Assembly (NCBI GenBank): GCA_963740835.1
Contig: CAVUFH010000003.1
Coordinates: forward strand, 1,873,444-1,937,443
From: CAVUFH01 sp963740835
GTDB taxonomy: Bacteria > Actinomycetota > Acidimicrobiia > IMCC26256 > PALSA-610
Direction: 5' to 3'
DNA length: 64,000 nucleotides
Position numbers and translations under genes: made by a program
Shown here: positions 7,711 through 15,269 of the stretch, one piece after another
Layout: each line of letters starts with the position of its first letter
How positions within the stretch are numbered: the first letter of the stretch is position 1
The notes under the pieces: model-generated
The model's database searches: none
Seen by the model: the letters and a program-made list of their open reading frames with translations, nothing else
Told to the model about the DNA's origin: nothing

Positions 7711-10335
7711 TCAGGGGCGAAGGGCCTTTCTCCTGCGCATCCGCTTGTCGACCGCGTCCACGCCGAGGACGGCGACCGGCGTCAGGAGCGCAACCGTCCA
7801 TCCGACGGCGGTTGGGAGGGCCTGATCGAGGAGATCGGCGATCGGCGGGACGCCGAGGAACGCGGCGAGGAGCAGCAGTTCGGCGGCGACGGCGGCGAGG
7901 AGGAACCGGTTCGCCGCCCAGGGCATCTGGAATGCACTGCGCGTGATGCTTCGGCACGCGAATGCGGTTGCGATCTGCCCGAACACGATCGCGCTGAAGG
8001 CGGCTCCTGAGGCGGCGAGCAGCATCTGACCCTCTGGGAAGGAGTCCCCGGGACGCCACCCGCCGGCGACGAAGGTTGCGACGAACGCGAGCATCGCGAA
8101 CAGCGCTTCGGTCGGGCCGAGCACACCGAACGCCCGGTGGGCGACGATCCGGTCGAGCAATCGACCACACGCCGGTGGATCCGTACGGGCGTGCGCGGTC
8201 GGGGGTTGTGCGCCGAGCGCGACGGCGGGGAGCGTGTCCGTTCCGATGTCGAGCGCCAAGATCTGCAGGACGCCGATCGCGAGCGGGAAGCGACCACCCG
8301 AGAGCGCCCAGATCACGAACGGCGTCAGCTCGGCCACGTTGTCGGTGAGGTGGTATGTGAGGAACCGGCGCAGGTTCCCGAATGCCGCGCGGCCCTCTTC
8401 GACCGCGGCGACGATCGTGGCGAAGTCGTCATCGAGGAGGACCAGGTCCGCGGCTTCACGAGCGACGTCGGTGCCGCTTCTTCCCATCGCGACGCCGATG
8501 TTCGCCTCGTGCAGGGCCGGGCCGTCGTTCACGCCGTCCCCCGTCATTGCAACCACGTGACCGCGGAGCCGCAGCGCCCACGCGATTCGCAGCTTCTGTT
8601 CCGGCGCGACGCGCGCGATGACGATGCCGTCGCGGTCGACGAGTGCCCCGAGCACTGCGTCATCTTCGGGCAGATCCCGGCCGTCGATCACGAGCTCCTC
8701 ATCGGTGAACAGTCCGACCTCCCGGGCGATCGCTCGCGCGGTGGCCGGATGGTCGCCGGTGATCATCGCGACACCCATACCCGCCTGGCGGCACGCGGCC
8801 ATCGCCGACGCCGCATGGAGTCGCGGCGGGTCTTCGAGACCGATCAGCGCGACGAGCTCGAGGCCACGCTCGGCCGCGGCGGCGTCGTCCGGTTGCTCGT
8901 CGAGTGTCTTCGTCGCGATCGCCAGGACTCGGAGACCACGTTCGGCGAGGCGATCGCTCGCGAGGTACGGCGTACTGCCCGCCTTGGTGTTGCAGCACGG
9001 CAACACGTCCTCGGGTGCGCCTTTGACGAACACCGCGCGTGCAGTGGTGACACTCATACGACGCCGCCGCGGGTCGAAGGGAAAACGCCGAATGATCGGG
9101 TCCGTGGATTCGGCGGTTGCGACATCGACTCCGCATCGCAGCGCCAGCGCATGTACTGCAGCCTCCATTGGATCCCCACGAGCAATCCATTGTCCTTCCG
9201 CCTCCTCGACGCGTCCGGTCGAGCAGCGCGCTCCCACGAGTGCCGCGATTGCGAGCCGTTGCCTCACCGCGCTCGGCGCATCGATCGTCGCGGTCGGTTC
9301 GTAGCCTTCGCCTTCTATCCGTGCCGAGCCTTCGGGCGTCCACGCCTCGACCACCGACATGCGGTTCTCGGTGAGCGTCCCGGTCTTGTCGGTGCAGATG
9401 AAGGTCGTGGATCCCAAGGTCTCGACCGCCTCGAGCCGGCGAACGAGTGCGTTTTGGTGGGCCATGCGTTGCGCCCCGATCGCGAGGGAGAGGGTGACCG
9501 TGGGCAGCAGCCCCTCCGGGACGAGCGCGACGGTGACGCCAATGGCGAAGAGGAAACCGTCTCTTGGATCGGTGCCGATGAGCAACGCAAGGACGAAGAA
9601 GCCCGCACCGACACCGAGTGCGATGGCGGCGATCGTACGGACGACCCGGTTCAGTTCGGTGGCCAGCGGCGTTGGCGGCCGTACCGTCGCCTGGCTGAGT
9701 TGGGCGATTGCCGCGAGCCGGGTCGAGGTTCCGGTCGCGGTGACGACGGTAACCGCCTCGCCTTCCACGACGAATGTTCCCGCGTGGAGCGCGTCCGCGT
9801 TCTGGAGCGTGACCAGCTCGCTCTCTCCCGTGAGCGTCGATCGGTCGACGCGGCACTGCTGGACATCGACCGCACGAAGATCTGCGGACACTCGATCGCC
9901 CGCCTCGAGCAACACAACGTCGCCGACGACGAGATCTGCCGCGTCGATCTCGACGGGGCGCCCGTCCCGCAACACCGTGGCGCGCCGAGGCAACAGGTCA
10001 CGGAGTCGTTCCGCCGCCCGCTCCGCCCGATGCTCCTGGACGAACGCGAAGCATCCGTTGACGATGATGACGACGAAGATCGCGACGCCCAACTGCGGCA
10101 TCCCCGCGACGATCGCGAGGATGCCCGCGACCCAGAGCATGAGCGCGAAGAAGTGCACCATCTCGAGCGCGAGGCGCCGTATAGCAGGCGGCCGGCGCGG
10201 CAACGGAAGCACGTTCGGCCCATGGGCCGCGAGACGGGCCGAAGCTTCGAACGTCGTGAGACCCGCGGGCCGCGCGTCCCCGGGGATTGCGTCCTCGACG
10301 TCTGTCAGCACGGCGTCGCGCCGCAACTCGGCCAC
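7711..10335 (-). CDS. ctpF: CtpF/PacL-like P-type cation-transporting ATPase
   Basis: About 874 residues. Seen in order: N-terminal cation-ATPase domain (GLTTFEASARLAAHGPNVL), actuator TGES, phosphorylation motif CTDKTGTLT, nucleotide-domain KGAPEDVLP, hinge MTGDGVNDGPALHEAN, and C-terminal membrane helices. The type is P2, so Ca2+, Mn2+ or a similar cation is likely. The start is uncertain: I chose the GTG at 10335 because it precedes the conserved N-terminus. M. tuberculosis ctpF (Rv1997) is a DosR gene. Two perfect boxes lie in the divergent promoter region upstream. Confidence 0.88.
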   Translation of the reverse strand: MAELRRDAVLTDVEDAIPGDARPAGLTTFEASARLAAHGPNVLPLPRRPPAIRRLALEMVHFFALMLWVAGILAIVAGMPQLGVAIFVVIIVNGCFAFVQEHRAERAAERLRDLLPRRATVLRDGRPVEIDAADLVVGDVVLLEAGDRVSADLRAVDVQQCRVDRSTLTGESELVTLQNADALHAGTFVVEGEAVTVVTATGTSTRLAAIAQLSQATVRPPTPLATELNRVVRTIAAIALGVGAGFFVLALLIGTDPRDGFLFAIGVTVALVPEGLLPTVTLSLAIGAQRMAHQNALVRRLEAVETLGSTTFICTDKTGTLTENRMSVVEAWTPEGSARIEGEGYEPTATIDAPSAVRQRLAIAALVGARCSTGRVEEAEGQWIARGDPMEAAVHALALRCGVDVATAESTDPIIRRFPFDPRRRRMSVTTARAVFVKGAPEDVLPCCNTKAGSTPYLASDRLAERGLRVLAIATKTLDEQPDDAAAAERGLELVALIGLEDPPRLHAASAMAACRQAGMGVAMITGDHPATARAIAREVGLFTDEELVIDGRDLPEDDAVLGALVDRDGIVIARVAPEQKLRIAWALRLRGHVVAMTGDGVNDGPALHEANIGVAMGRSGTDVAREAADLVLLDDDFATIVAAVEEGRAAFGNLRRFLTYHLTDNVAELTPFVIWALSGGRFPLAIGVLQILALDIGTDTLPAVALGAQPPTAHARTDPPACGRLLDRIVAHRAFGVLGPTEALFAMLAFVATFVAGGWRPGDSFPEGQMLLAASGAAFSAIVFGQIATAFACRSITRSAFQMPWAANRFLLAAVAAELLLLAAFLGVPPIADLLDQALPTAVGWTVALLTPVAVLGVDAVDKRMRRRKALRP
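7713..7727 (-). promoter_or_regulatory. DosR-like box upstream of PEP synthase
   Basis: Read on the minus strand the site is AGGCCCTTCGCCCCT, 12 of 15 consensus positions. Its centre is about 42 nt upstream of the ppsA ATG. It overlaps the last codons of the ATPase gene, so part of the match could be coding constraint. Confidence 0.5.
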
Positions 10336-10393
10336 GCACGCATCGTCGCCCGAATTCCTCGCAACAGCGAGAGCAAGAGGATCGTGCGCCGAC

Positions 10394-10408
10394 GGGACCT
10401 TCGCCCCT
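10394..10408 (+). promoter_or_regulatory. DosR-like box, proximal to the ATPase
   Basis: GGGACCTTCGCCCCT, 14 of 15 consensus positions. It lies 66 nt from the proposed ATPase start (minus) and 125 nt from the small ORF start (plus), in the divergent promoter region. It is identical to the box at 10457-10471, 63 bp away, which is six helical turns. Confidence 0.72.
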
Positions 10409-10456
10409 TTCGCATCCTGACCTCCCGGGAAGGGTTCCGGACGACCCGCAGGATCA

Positions 10457-10471
10457 GGGACCTTCGCCCCT
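10457..10471 (+). promoter_or_regulatory. DosR-like box, proximal to the USP operon
   Basis: GGGACCTTCGCCCCT, a perfect copy of the site at 10394-10408 and on the same face of the helix. Its centre is about 62 nt upstream of the GTG at 10526. It probably serves the rightward operon and, with its partner, the ATPase. Confidence 0.75.
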
Positions 10472-10525
10472 GGGGCGCGTGCCGGGGCGTCCGCAGAATG
10501 AGGGCACGAGACGGGAGGTCCGACG

Positions 10526-10684
10526 GTGACCATCACGGAATTCTTCGAGTACCTGCAAGAGCATGCTGCGACTCGAGCGCTGGGCGACGGGCTGGCGGTG
10601 ATCTTCACGGCGCGCACGGTGCGCACTGTCGTACCGGCGACCGTGCGAGTCGCGGGGCCGGAACGGGTGCGGGCCCCGGGCTGA
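10526..10684 (+). CDS. Small protein of 52 residues, unknown
   Basis: Translation MTITEFFEYLQEHAATRALG onward, with a Val/Arg-rich second half. A strong GGGAGG ribosome-binding site lies 10 nt before the GTG, a DosR-like box about 62 nt upstream, and the USP gene starts 27 nt after the stop with its own GGGAGG. No transmembrane segment or known motif is obvious. The spacing and good translation signal argue for a real leader gene of the operon; function is unknown. Confidence 0.5.
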   Translation: MTITEFFEYLQEHAATRALGDGLAVIFTARTVRTVVPATVRVAGPERVRAPG

Positions 10685-10711
10685 CCCTCAACGTCGTATC
10701 GGGAGGTCCTC

Positions 10712-11497
10712 ATGATGCCGAAGGCGTTCATCGTCCCGCTCGACGGATCGCCGTTCGCCGAGCGAGCGATTCCGGTCGCGCAGGCGCTTGCCGAACAGAC
10801 CGGCGGTGAGGTCGACGTACTGACGGCGAAGTGGGACGACGAGCCCAAGGCCGCGCAGAAGTATCTCGAGTCGGTTGCCGCCGCGCACGCACCGATGAGC
10901 TCGATGTTCGTGCAGGACCGGCGCGCGGCCGAGGCAATCGTGCTCGCCGCGCAGGCGCGCGACGATCGCATCGTCTGCATGACCAGCCACGGTCGTGGTC
11001 CGCTGCGCTGGTCGTTCCTCGGGAGCGTCGCCGAGGAGGTGATTCGCGAATCGCGGCGGCCGACGCTGGTCGTCGGCCGGCACTGCGCGCTCGACTGGCC
11101 CGGTGGATTCCGCACGGCGGTGCTTCCGCTCGACGGCTCCAACGCCGCCGATCCGGTCGTTCCCGTCGCGATCGACTGGGCCCAGCAGCTCGGACTGCGT
11201 GTACGTGTCGTGCAGGTCATCCACCCACTCGACGTCGAGGACGCGATGACGCCGAACAAGGCGATCGCGGCGACGATCGACGAGCTGCGCGCACACGATC
11301 TGGACGTCAGCTCGGTGCTCTTGCGGTCTCGGCTGGCCGCCCATGCGATCTCGGACGAGGCCGCGACGGTGCCGGGACCGCTCGTCATGATGTCGAGTCA
11401 CAGCCGGACGGGCGCGGCCCGTGCCGGTCTGGGCAGCGTGGCGATGGGGGTCGTCGCAACGTCACCCGCACCGGTGCTCGTCACGCACCCGGCGTAA
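10712..11497 (+). CDS. Tandem-domain universal stress protein
   Basis: 261 residues made of two Usp domains: residues 1-125 (KAFIVPLDGSPFAERAIPVA, then TSHGRGPLRWSFLGSVAEEV) and about 130-261 (FRTAVLPLDGSNAADPVVPV, then SSHSRTGAARAGLGSVAMGV). Both keep a G-x2-G-x9-G-S-like loop in altered form. GGGAGG precedes the ATG at 10712. It belongs to the run small ORF-USP-CBS-flavodoxin-USP. Tandem USPs such as Rv2623 bind ATP and restrain growth in mycobacteria; that role here is by analogy. Confidence 0.88.
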   Translation: MMPKAFIVPLDGSPFAERAIPVAQALAEQTGGEVDVLTAKWDDEPKAAQKYLESVAAAHAPMSSMFVQDRRAAEAIVLAAQARDDRIVCMTSHGRGPLRWSFLGSVAEEVIRESRRPTLVVGRHCALDWPGGFRTAVLPLDGSNAADPVVPVAIDWAQQLGLRVRVVQVIHPLDVEDAMTPNKAIAATIDELRAHDLDVSSVLLRSRLAAHAISDEAATVPGPLVMMSSHSRTGAARAGLGSVAMGVVATSPAPVLVTHPA

Positions 11498-11532
11498 CGA
11501 GCGCGGGTCAATCGTTGCTGGAGGTGGTGCAC

Positions 11533-11907
11533 ATGACCAGTGGATCGGAACCTCTGTCACCGATGAGCTCGGTCGCCGAGGCGACGCAAGCGCTCGACCG
11601 GAGCGGTGAGACCGCGGCTGTCGTCTTCGAGAAGGGTGTACCGGTCGGCGTCATCACGCGCGTTGCGCTGCTCGGACTTGCACGGCACCGTCCGCGCCCG
11701 GACGCGCGGCTCGCCGATGTCATGGACTTCGAAACCGTGGCGATCGATCCTGCGTCGAACATGGCGCAGACGGTCGAGACCTACACGCAGGCGGCTTGGT
11801 ACTCGCTCGGTCGTCGCCACCCAGAAGCCGACGAGACGGTTGCGCGCCGCGCGCACGCGTTCCGGCCGGCCGGCAAACGGCGAGCCGCGCCGCCCACGCG
11901 AGCCTGA
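11533..11907 (+). CDS. Small CBS-domain-like protein
   Basis: 124 residues. The recognisable part is GVPVGVITRVALLGLARHRP followed by ARLADVMDFETVAIDPASN, the end of one CBS motif and the start of the next; a complete CBS pair is not obvious, so it is a short or divergent member. GGAGG lies upstream of the ATG at 11533. CBS pairs sense adenine nucleotides. It sits between a tandem USP and a flavodoxin with short spacing, so it is probably in the same transcript. Confidence 0.65.
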   Translation: MTSGSEPLSPMSSVAEATQALDRSGETAAVVFEKGVPVGVITRVALLGLARHRPRPDARLADVMDFETVAIDPASNMAQTVETYTQAAWYSLGRRHPEADETVARRAHAFRPAGKRRAAPPTRA

Positions 11908-11944
11908 TCATCGAAACGACACCCGATGGATGCGGAGGTGCACC

Positions 11945-12523
11945 ATGCGAGCGGTCATCGTTTACGAATCCATGTACGGCAACACGCACCAGATCGCCGA
12001 GGCGATCTCGAACGGACTCGTCGACGGCGCCGACGCCGTCACCATCCTGCCGCCCGAGGACGCGATGCCGGAGCGGCTCGCGGCCGCCGATCTGGTGGTT
12101 GTCGGTGGCCCCACCCACGTCCACGGTATGAGCCGTCCCTCGACCCGCAACGCAGCCGTCGAGGCGGCCGAGAAGTCGGATGATCTCGAGCTCGACCTGC
12201 ACGCGCCCGGCGACGGTTTGCGCGAGTGGTTCGACGCGTTGCCGAAGTTCACGGGATACGCGGCTGCGTTCGACACCCGGATCGATGCCCCGGCCGTCGT
12301 GACCGGCCGAGCTTCGAAGGGCATCGCCCGCCATCTCCGCAAGCACGGCTTCACGCTCGTCACCGAGCCCGAGAGCTTCCTCGTTACGAAGCAGAACACG
12401 CTCCTTGTGGGCGAAGCCGCCCGGGCGGAGGCGTGGGCCGCGCACACTGCCACGCTGCTCCACGCGCGCGTCGGCGAAGCCGGCGCGGTGCGGATCGCGA
12501 GCTCGGAGCGGCAGGCACACTGA
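11945..12523 (+). CDS. Flavodoxin-like FMN protein
   Basis: 192 residues. It begins MRAVIVYESMYGNTHQIAEA, the phosphate-binding loop of flavodoxins, and continues with DLVVVGGPTHVHGM, the aromatic/isoalloxazine region. The C-terminal half (FDTRIDAPAVVTGRASKGIA) matches the long flavodoxin family seen in actinobacterial stress clusters. GGAGG precedes the ATG. It likely carries low-potential electrons; partners are not visible nearby apart from the PNPOx proteins. Confidence 0.85.
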   Translation: MRAVIVYESMYGNTHQIAEAISNGLVDGADAVTILPPEDAMPERLAAADLVVVGGPTHVHGMSRPSTRNAAVEAAEKSDDLELDLHAPGDGLREWFDALPKFTGYAAAFDTRIDAPAVVTGRASKGIARHLRKHGFTLVTEPESFLVTKQNTLLVGEAARAEAWAAHTATLLHARVGEAGAVRIASSERQAH

Positions 12524-12563
12524 TCCAGGGACCCGAGTGCGAGAGGCCGGAGTCGCTCCTGAC

Positions 12564-13199
12564 ATGACCGCCACCGCTGCGTTGTTGATCGTCGTACTCG
12601 TCTGGCTGGCGATCGGCGTGGTCTGCGCGTTCGTGATGGCGCGGCGCGGTCACGACCCCGGCGACTGGGGTGCCCTCGGCGCGCTCTGGGGACCGCTCGT
12701 CGTGCCCATCGCGCTCTCACGCAGTCGCGAGGACCGGTCGGTCCGGAGCTGGCAGCGCGTCGAGCGCGCCGGGTCGTCGGGCGGGGGGCCCGTCGACGCG
12801 TTGGTCGGCATCGATGGGTCGCCGGACGCGATCGCAGCCGCGCTCGCGGTGCGAAGGTTGCTCGGTGGCCGCTTGGGACGACTGACGTTGGCGGCCGTCG
12901 TCGACTACGACGTCGTCGAGGCGGCCGGCGCAACCGCGCCGGCAACCGCCGCGGCACACGACGCGCTCGAATGCGCGGTCGAAGCCTTGGGTGCAGGCCT
13001 CACGCCCGAGACGATCATCCTGACCGGCCGGCCCGGGCCGGAGCTGCTCGATCACGCCGTGTCGAACGACTTCGAACTGATCGCCGTCGGCGCACGTGGC
13101 CGCGGTGTGTCGCGTGCCTTCATCGGTCACGTCTCGTCGCTGCTCGTTCGTCAGCGTGACGTTCCGGTGCTGGTCGCCGGGCTTGCCGAAGTGTCCTGA
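12564..13199 (+). CDS. Membrane-anchored universal stress protein
   Basis: 211 residues. Residues 1-25 (TAALLIVVLVWLAIGVVCAF) form a transmembrane helix; the next segment DPGDWGALGALWGPLVVPIA may be a second hydrophobic hairpin. From residue about 75 a Usp domain follows (DALVGIDGSPDAIAAAL ... VGARGRGVSRAFIGHVSSLL). The ATG at 12564 is the first start that includes the helix; no strong ribosome-binding site is visible. The N-terminal membrane segment is unusual for this family. Confidence 0.75.
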   Translation: MTATAALLIVVLVWLAIGVVCAFVMARRGHDPGDWGALGALWGPLVVPIALSRSREDRSVRSWQRVERAGSSGGGPVDALVGIDGSPDAIAAALAVRRLLGGRLGRLTLAAVVDYDVVEAAGATAPATAAAHDALECAVEALGAGLTPETIILTGRPGPELLDHAVSNDFELIAVGARGRGVSRAFIGHVSSLLVRQRDVPVLVAGLAEVS

Positions 13200-13210
13200 G
13201 CTTCCGCCGG

Positions 13211-14734
13211 TCACGACGCCGTGCGATCGCACGCGTCCGCCTCGACGTGGCGTACGACGCGGGCGGCGACCTCGCCGGGGTCGGCGCGCGTGTCGACGTT
13301 CGTCGCACCCGGCCACGGCGCGAACCGCGCGCCCAGTGACTTCGTGAGCTCCGGTCCCGCGTCCGAGGCGTCGACGCTTCGGCCGGCGCGTCGAGCGGCG
13401 CGGGCGACGCGTACGTCGTCGGGTGCCCAGCATTCCAGCTCGACGAGAACGCTGGCGGCGTCGTGGGCGAGCGCATGCGCGAGCGCCCGGTGCCTGGGGT
13501 TCGACCAGGATGCGTCGACGATCACGCTCGTCCCGGCTTCGAGCCGGGTGCGGGCTTCTGCGAGCACCGCGGCATATGTCGCGTCGGTGCGCGCCGGCGC
13601 ATAGAGCCCCTCGTCGAGCGGTGCGTCGGCTCGAGTCGTGGGGTCGAGACCGGCGAGCTGCTTGCGCATGACATCGGTGCGGATCACAGGCCAACTCATC
13701 CGTTCGCCCAATGCCGCTGCGAGCGTCGTCTTGCCGGAGGCCGGGGGCCCACCGACGAGGACGAGCCGGATCCGGCCGGTCTCGAGGTGGCGGTGGGACA
13801 GCGCCAGCAGGGCGCGCGCTTCGCCGGCGGCCGACGGATCTCCCTGCGAGTGGCGCAGACACGCGATCTTGGCCCGTACGTGGGCGCGATATGCGATGTA
13901 CATGTGTTCGAGCGACGCTGGCCAGTCGTCGCCCGACGCGGCGCGGTACCGGTCGAGGAACGACGCCGCGAGATCGCCGCGGCCGAGGTGTTCGAGGTCC
14001 ATCGCCAGGAACGCGATGTCAGCCAGCACATCGCCGTAACGCAGCCGTGCGTCGAACTCGAGGCAGTCGATCGCGCGCGGTCCGTCGTCGAGGCAGAACA
14101 CGTCCTGCGCGAGCAGGTCGCCGTGACCGTCGCGCGCGCGGTGCGCGGCGACCCGCGCGTCGAACAGGCGATCGCGTCCCGCTACGTACATGCCGGCGAG
14201 GCGGGCCACGCACTCGGCCTGCCTTCGGGGGACGACATCGCCCCCGTATGGCGCGATCTGTTCGACGCCCAGCCGCCAGAGGTCGGCGACGGCGGCCGCG
14301 CCGGCTGCCACGTCGATCGCGCCACCGGTGGGGGCATCCCGATGGATGGCCACCAGGTCGTCCGCCAGCCGATCGAGGCAGCCGCTCGTGTCGGCCCCGC
14401 TCGTCGCCAGCGCGGCGAGGCGTCGATCGTCGGCAAGGCGCACCATCTCGACCGCGTGATCGATCACGACGCCATGGGTGTCGGTCACAGGCAGCACGCC
14501 GAGGTAGACATCAGGGGCGAAGCGCCGGTTGAGCTCCACCTCGCGTTCGCAATCGGCGGCGCGCAGCGCTTCGGTCGAGAGGTCGATGAACGGGAACCGC
14601 ACCGGCTTCTTGCACTTGTAGACGCGCTCACCCTGGAACCCGAGGATCGAGATGTGCGTCTCGATCACCTCGACGGCCAGATCCGGCGCGCGACGTCCGA
14701 GCCATTCGACGAGGGCCTCGCGCGCGTCGAGCAC
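13211..14734 (-). CDS. Aminoglycoside-phosphotransferase-like / P-loop kinase fusion
   Basis: 507 residues. The N-terminal two thirds carry an APH/choline-kinase-like fold with the catalytic segment HGDLLAQDVFCLDD and a downstream metal-binding Asp (IDCLEFD). The last third has a Walker A motif VGGPPASGKTTLA and looks like an AAA_33-type nucleoside/zeta-toxin-like kinase. This domain order is that of M. tuberculosis Rv2004c, a DosR-regulon protein of unknown substrate. The GTG at 14734 is the only convincing in-frame start before KEGG-like similarity begins at LDAREALVEWL. It converges with the USP gene ending at 13199. Confidence 0.82.
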   Translation of the reverse strand: MLDAREALVEWLGRRAPDLAVEVIETHISILGFQGERVYKCKKPVRFPFIDLSTEALRAADCEREVELNRRFAPDVYLGVLPVTDTHGVVIDHAVEMVRLADDRRLAALATSGADTSGCLDRLADDLVAIHRDAPTGGAIDVAAGAAAVADLWRLGVEQIAPYGGDVVPRRQAECVARLAGMYVAGRDRLFDARVAAHRARDGHGDLLAQDVFCLDDGPRAIDCLEFDARLRYGDVLADIAFLAMDLEHLGRGDLAASFLDRYRAASGDDWPASLEHMYIAYRAHVRAKIACLRHSQGDPSAAGEARALLALSHRHLETGRIRLVLVGGPPASGKTTLAAALGERMSWPVIRTDVMRKQLAGLDPTTRADAPLDEGLYAPARTDATYAAVLAEARTRLEAGTSVIVDASWSNPRHRALAHALAHDAASVLVELECWAPDDVRVARAARRAGRSVDASDAGPELTKSLGARFAPWPGATNVDTRADPGEVAARVVRHVEADACDRTAS

Positions 14735-14792
14735 GCCTCGATGATGCCCCCGATGGCCCCGCTCGGGCAGGGGAGAAGCGTCCCGCAGCAAC

Positions 14793-14807
14793 GGGACTTT
14801 CGCCTCT
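14793..14807 (+). promoter_or_regulatory. DosR-like box upstream of PNPOx gene
   Basis: GGGACTTTCGCCTCT, 12 of 15 consensus positions and close to the mycobacterial GGGACT half-site. A weaker copy (GCCACCTTCGGGGCC, 14808-14822) abuts it. The centre is about 43 nt before the ATG at 14843. The region also lies upstream of the divergent APH/kinase gene starting at 14734. Confidence 0.62.
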
Positions 14808-14842
14808 GCCACCTTCGGGGCCCGTCGTCGAGGCTGTTGAGA

Positions 14843-15253
14843 ATGGACGTGGACCGGAACGGGCTTGAGTTGCTCGATGCCGACGAGTGCCGGCGGTTGC
14901 TGGCGGGATCGTCGGTCGGCCGCATCGCGGTCACCGTCGGTGCGCTCCCGGTGATCCTCCCCGTGAACTACCTCGTCGACGGCGATCGCATCCTCGTGCG
15001 CACCGGCGAAGGCACCAAGCTCGACGCCGCGCTTCGCGACGCCGTCGTCGCGTTCGAGGTCGACGACATCGAGCCCTTCTCGCACGGCGGTTGGAGCGTG
15101 TGCGTGACCGGGAAGGCGCGCGAGATCTCTGAGGAGTCCGAGCTCGAGCGGGTGGCCGCGTTGCCGCTGCCGCACTGGACTCCGAACGGCGTGAGCCATG
15201 TGATGGCGGTGTCGCTGGATCTCGTCAGCGGGCGGCGCATCCCGCGCACCTGA
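14843..15253 (+). CDS. PNPOx-like flavoprotein (Rv3129-like)
   Basis: 136 residues: LLDADECRRLLAGSSVGRIA, ALPVILPVNYLVDGD, ILVRTGEGTKLDAAL, FEVDD, GRRIP. This is the FMN-binding split barrel typical of the small PNPOx proteins in DosR regulons. The ATG at 14843 has only a weak ribosome-binding sequence. It ends 16 nt before the convergent sensor kinase gene. Confidence 0.83.
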   Translation: MDVDRNGLELLDADECRRLLAGSSVGRIAVTVGALPVILPVNYLVDGDRILVRTGEGTKLDAALRDAVVAFEVDDIEPFSHGGWSVCVTGKAREISEESELERVAALPLPHWTPNGVSHVMAVSLDLVSGRRIPRT

Positions 15254-15269
15254 TCTCGGGAGCGGCGCG

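Noticed and set aside
8137..10809. 890-residue plus-strand open frame opposite the ctpF-like gene, and similar long antisense frames opposite ppsA, the APH/kinase, E1-E2 and GH65 genes
   Set aside because: High-GC codon bias keeps antisense frames open. The products are Arg/Asp/Gly-rich without any family motif, while the opposite strand has complete, motif-rich proteins.
14769..14784. Minus-strand box for the APH/kinase gene (GGGACGCTTCTCCCCT)
   Set aside because: The two half-sites are one base further apart than in all other boxes and the centre does not match. Possible, but too weak to list.
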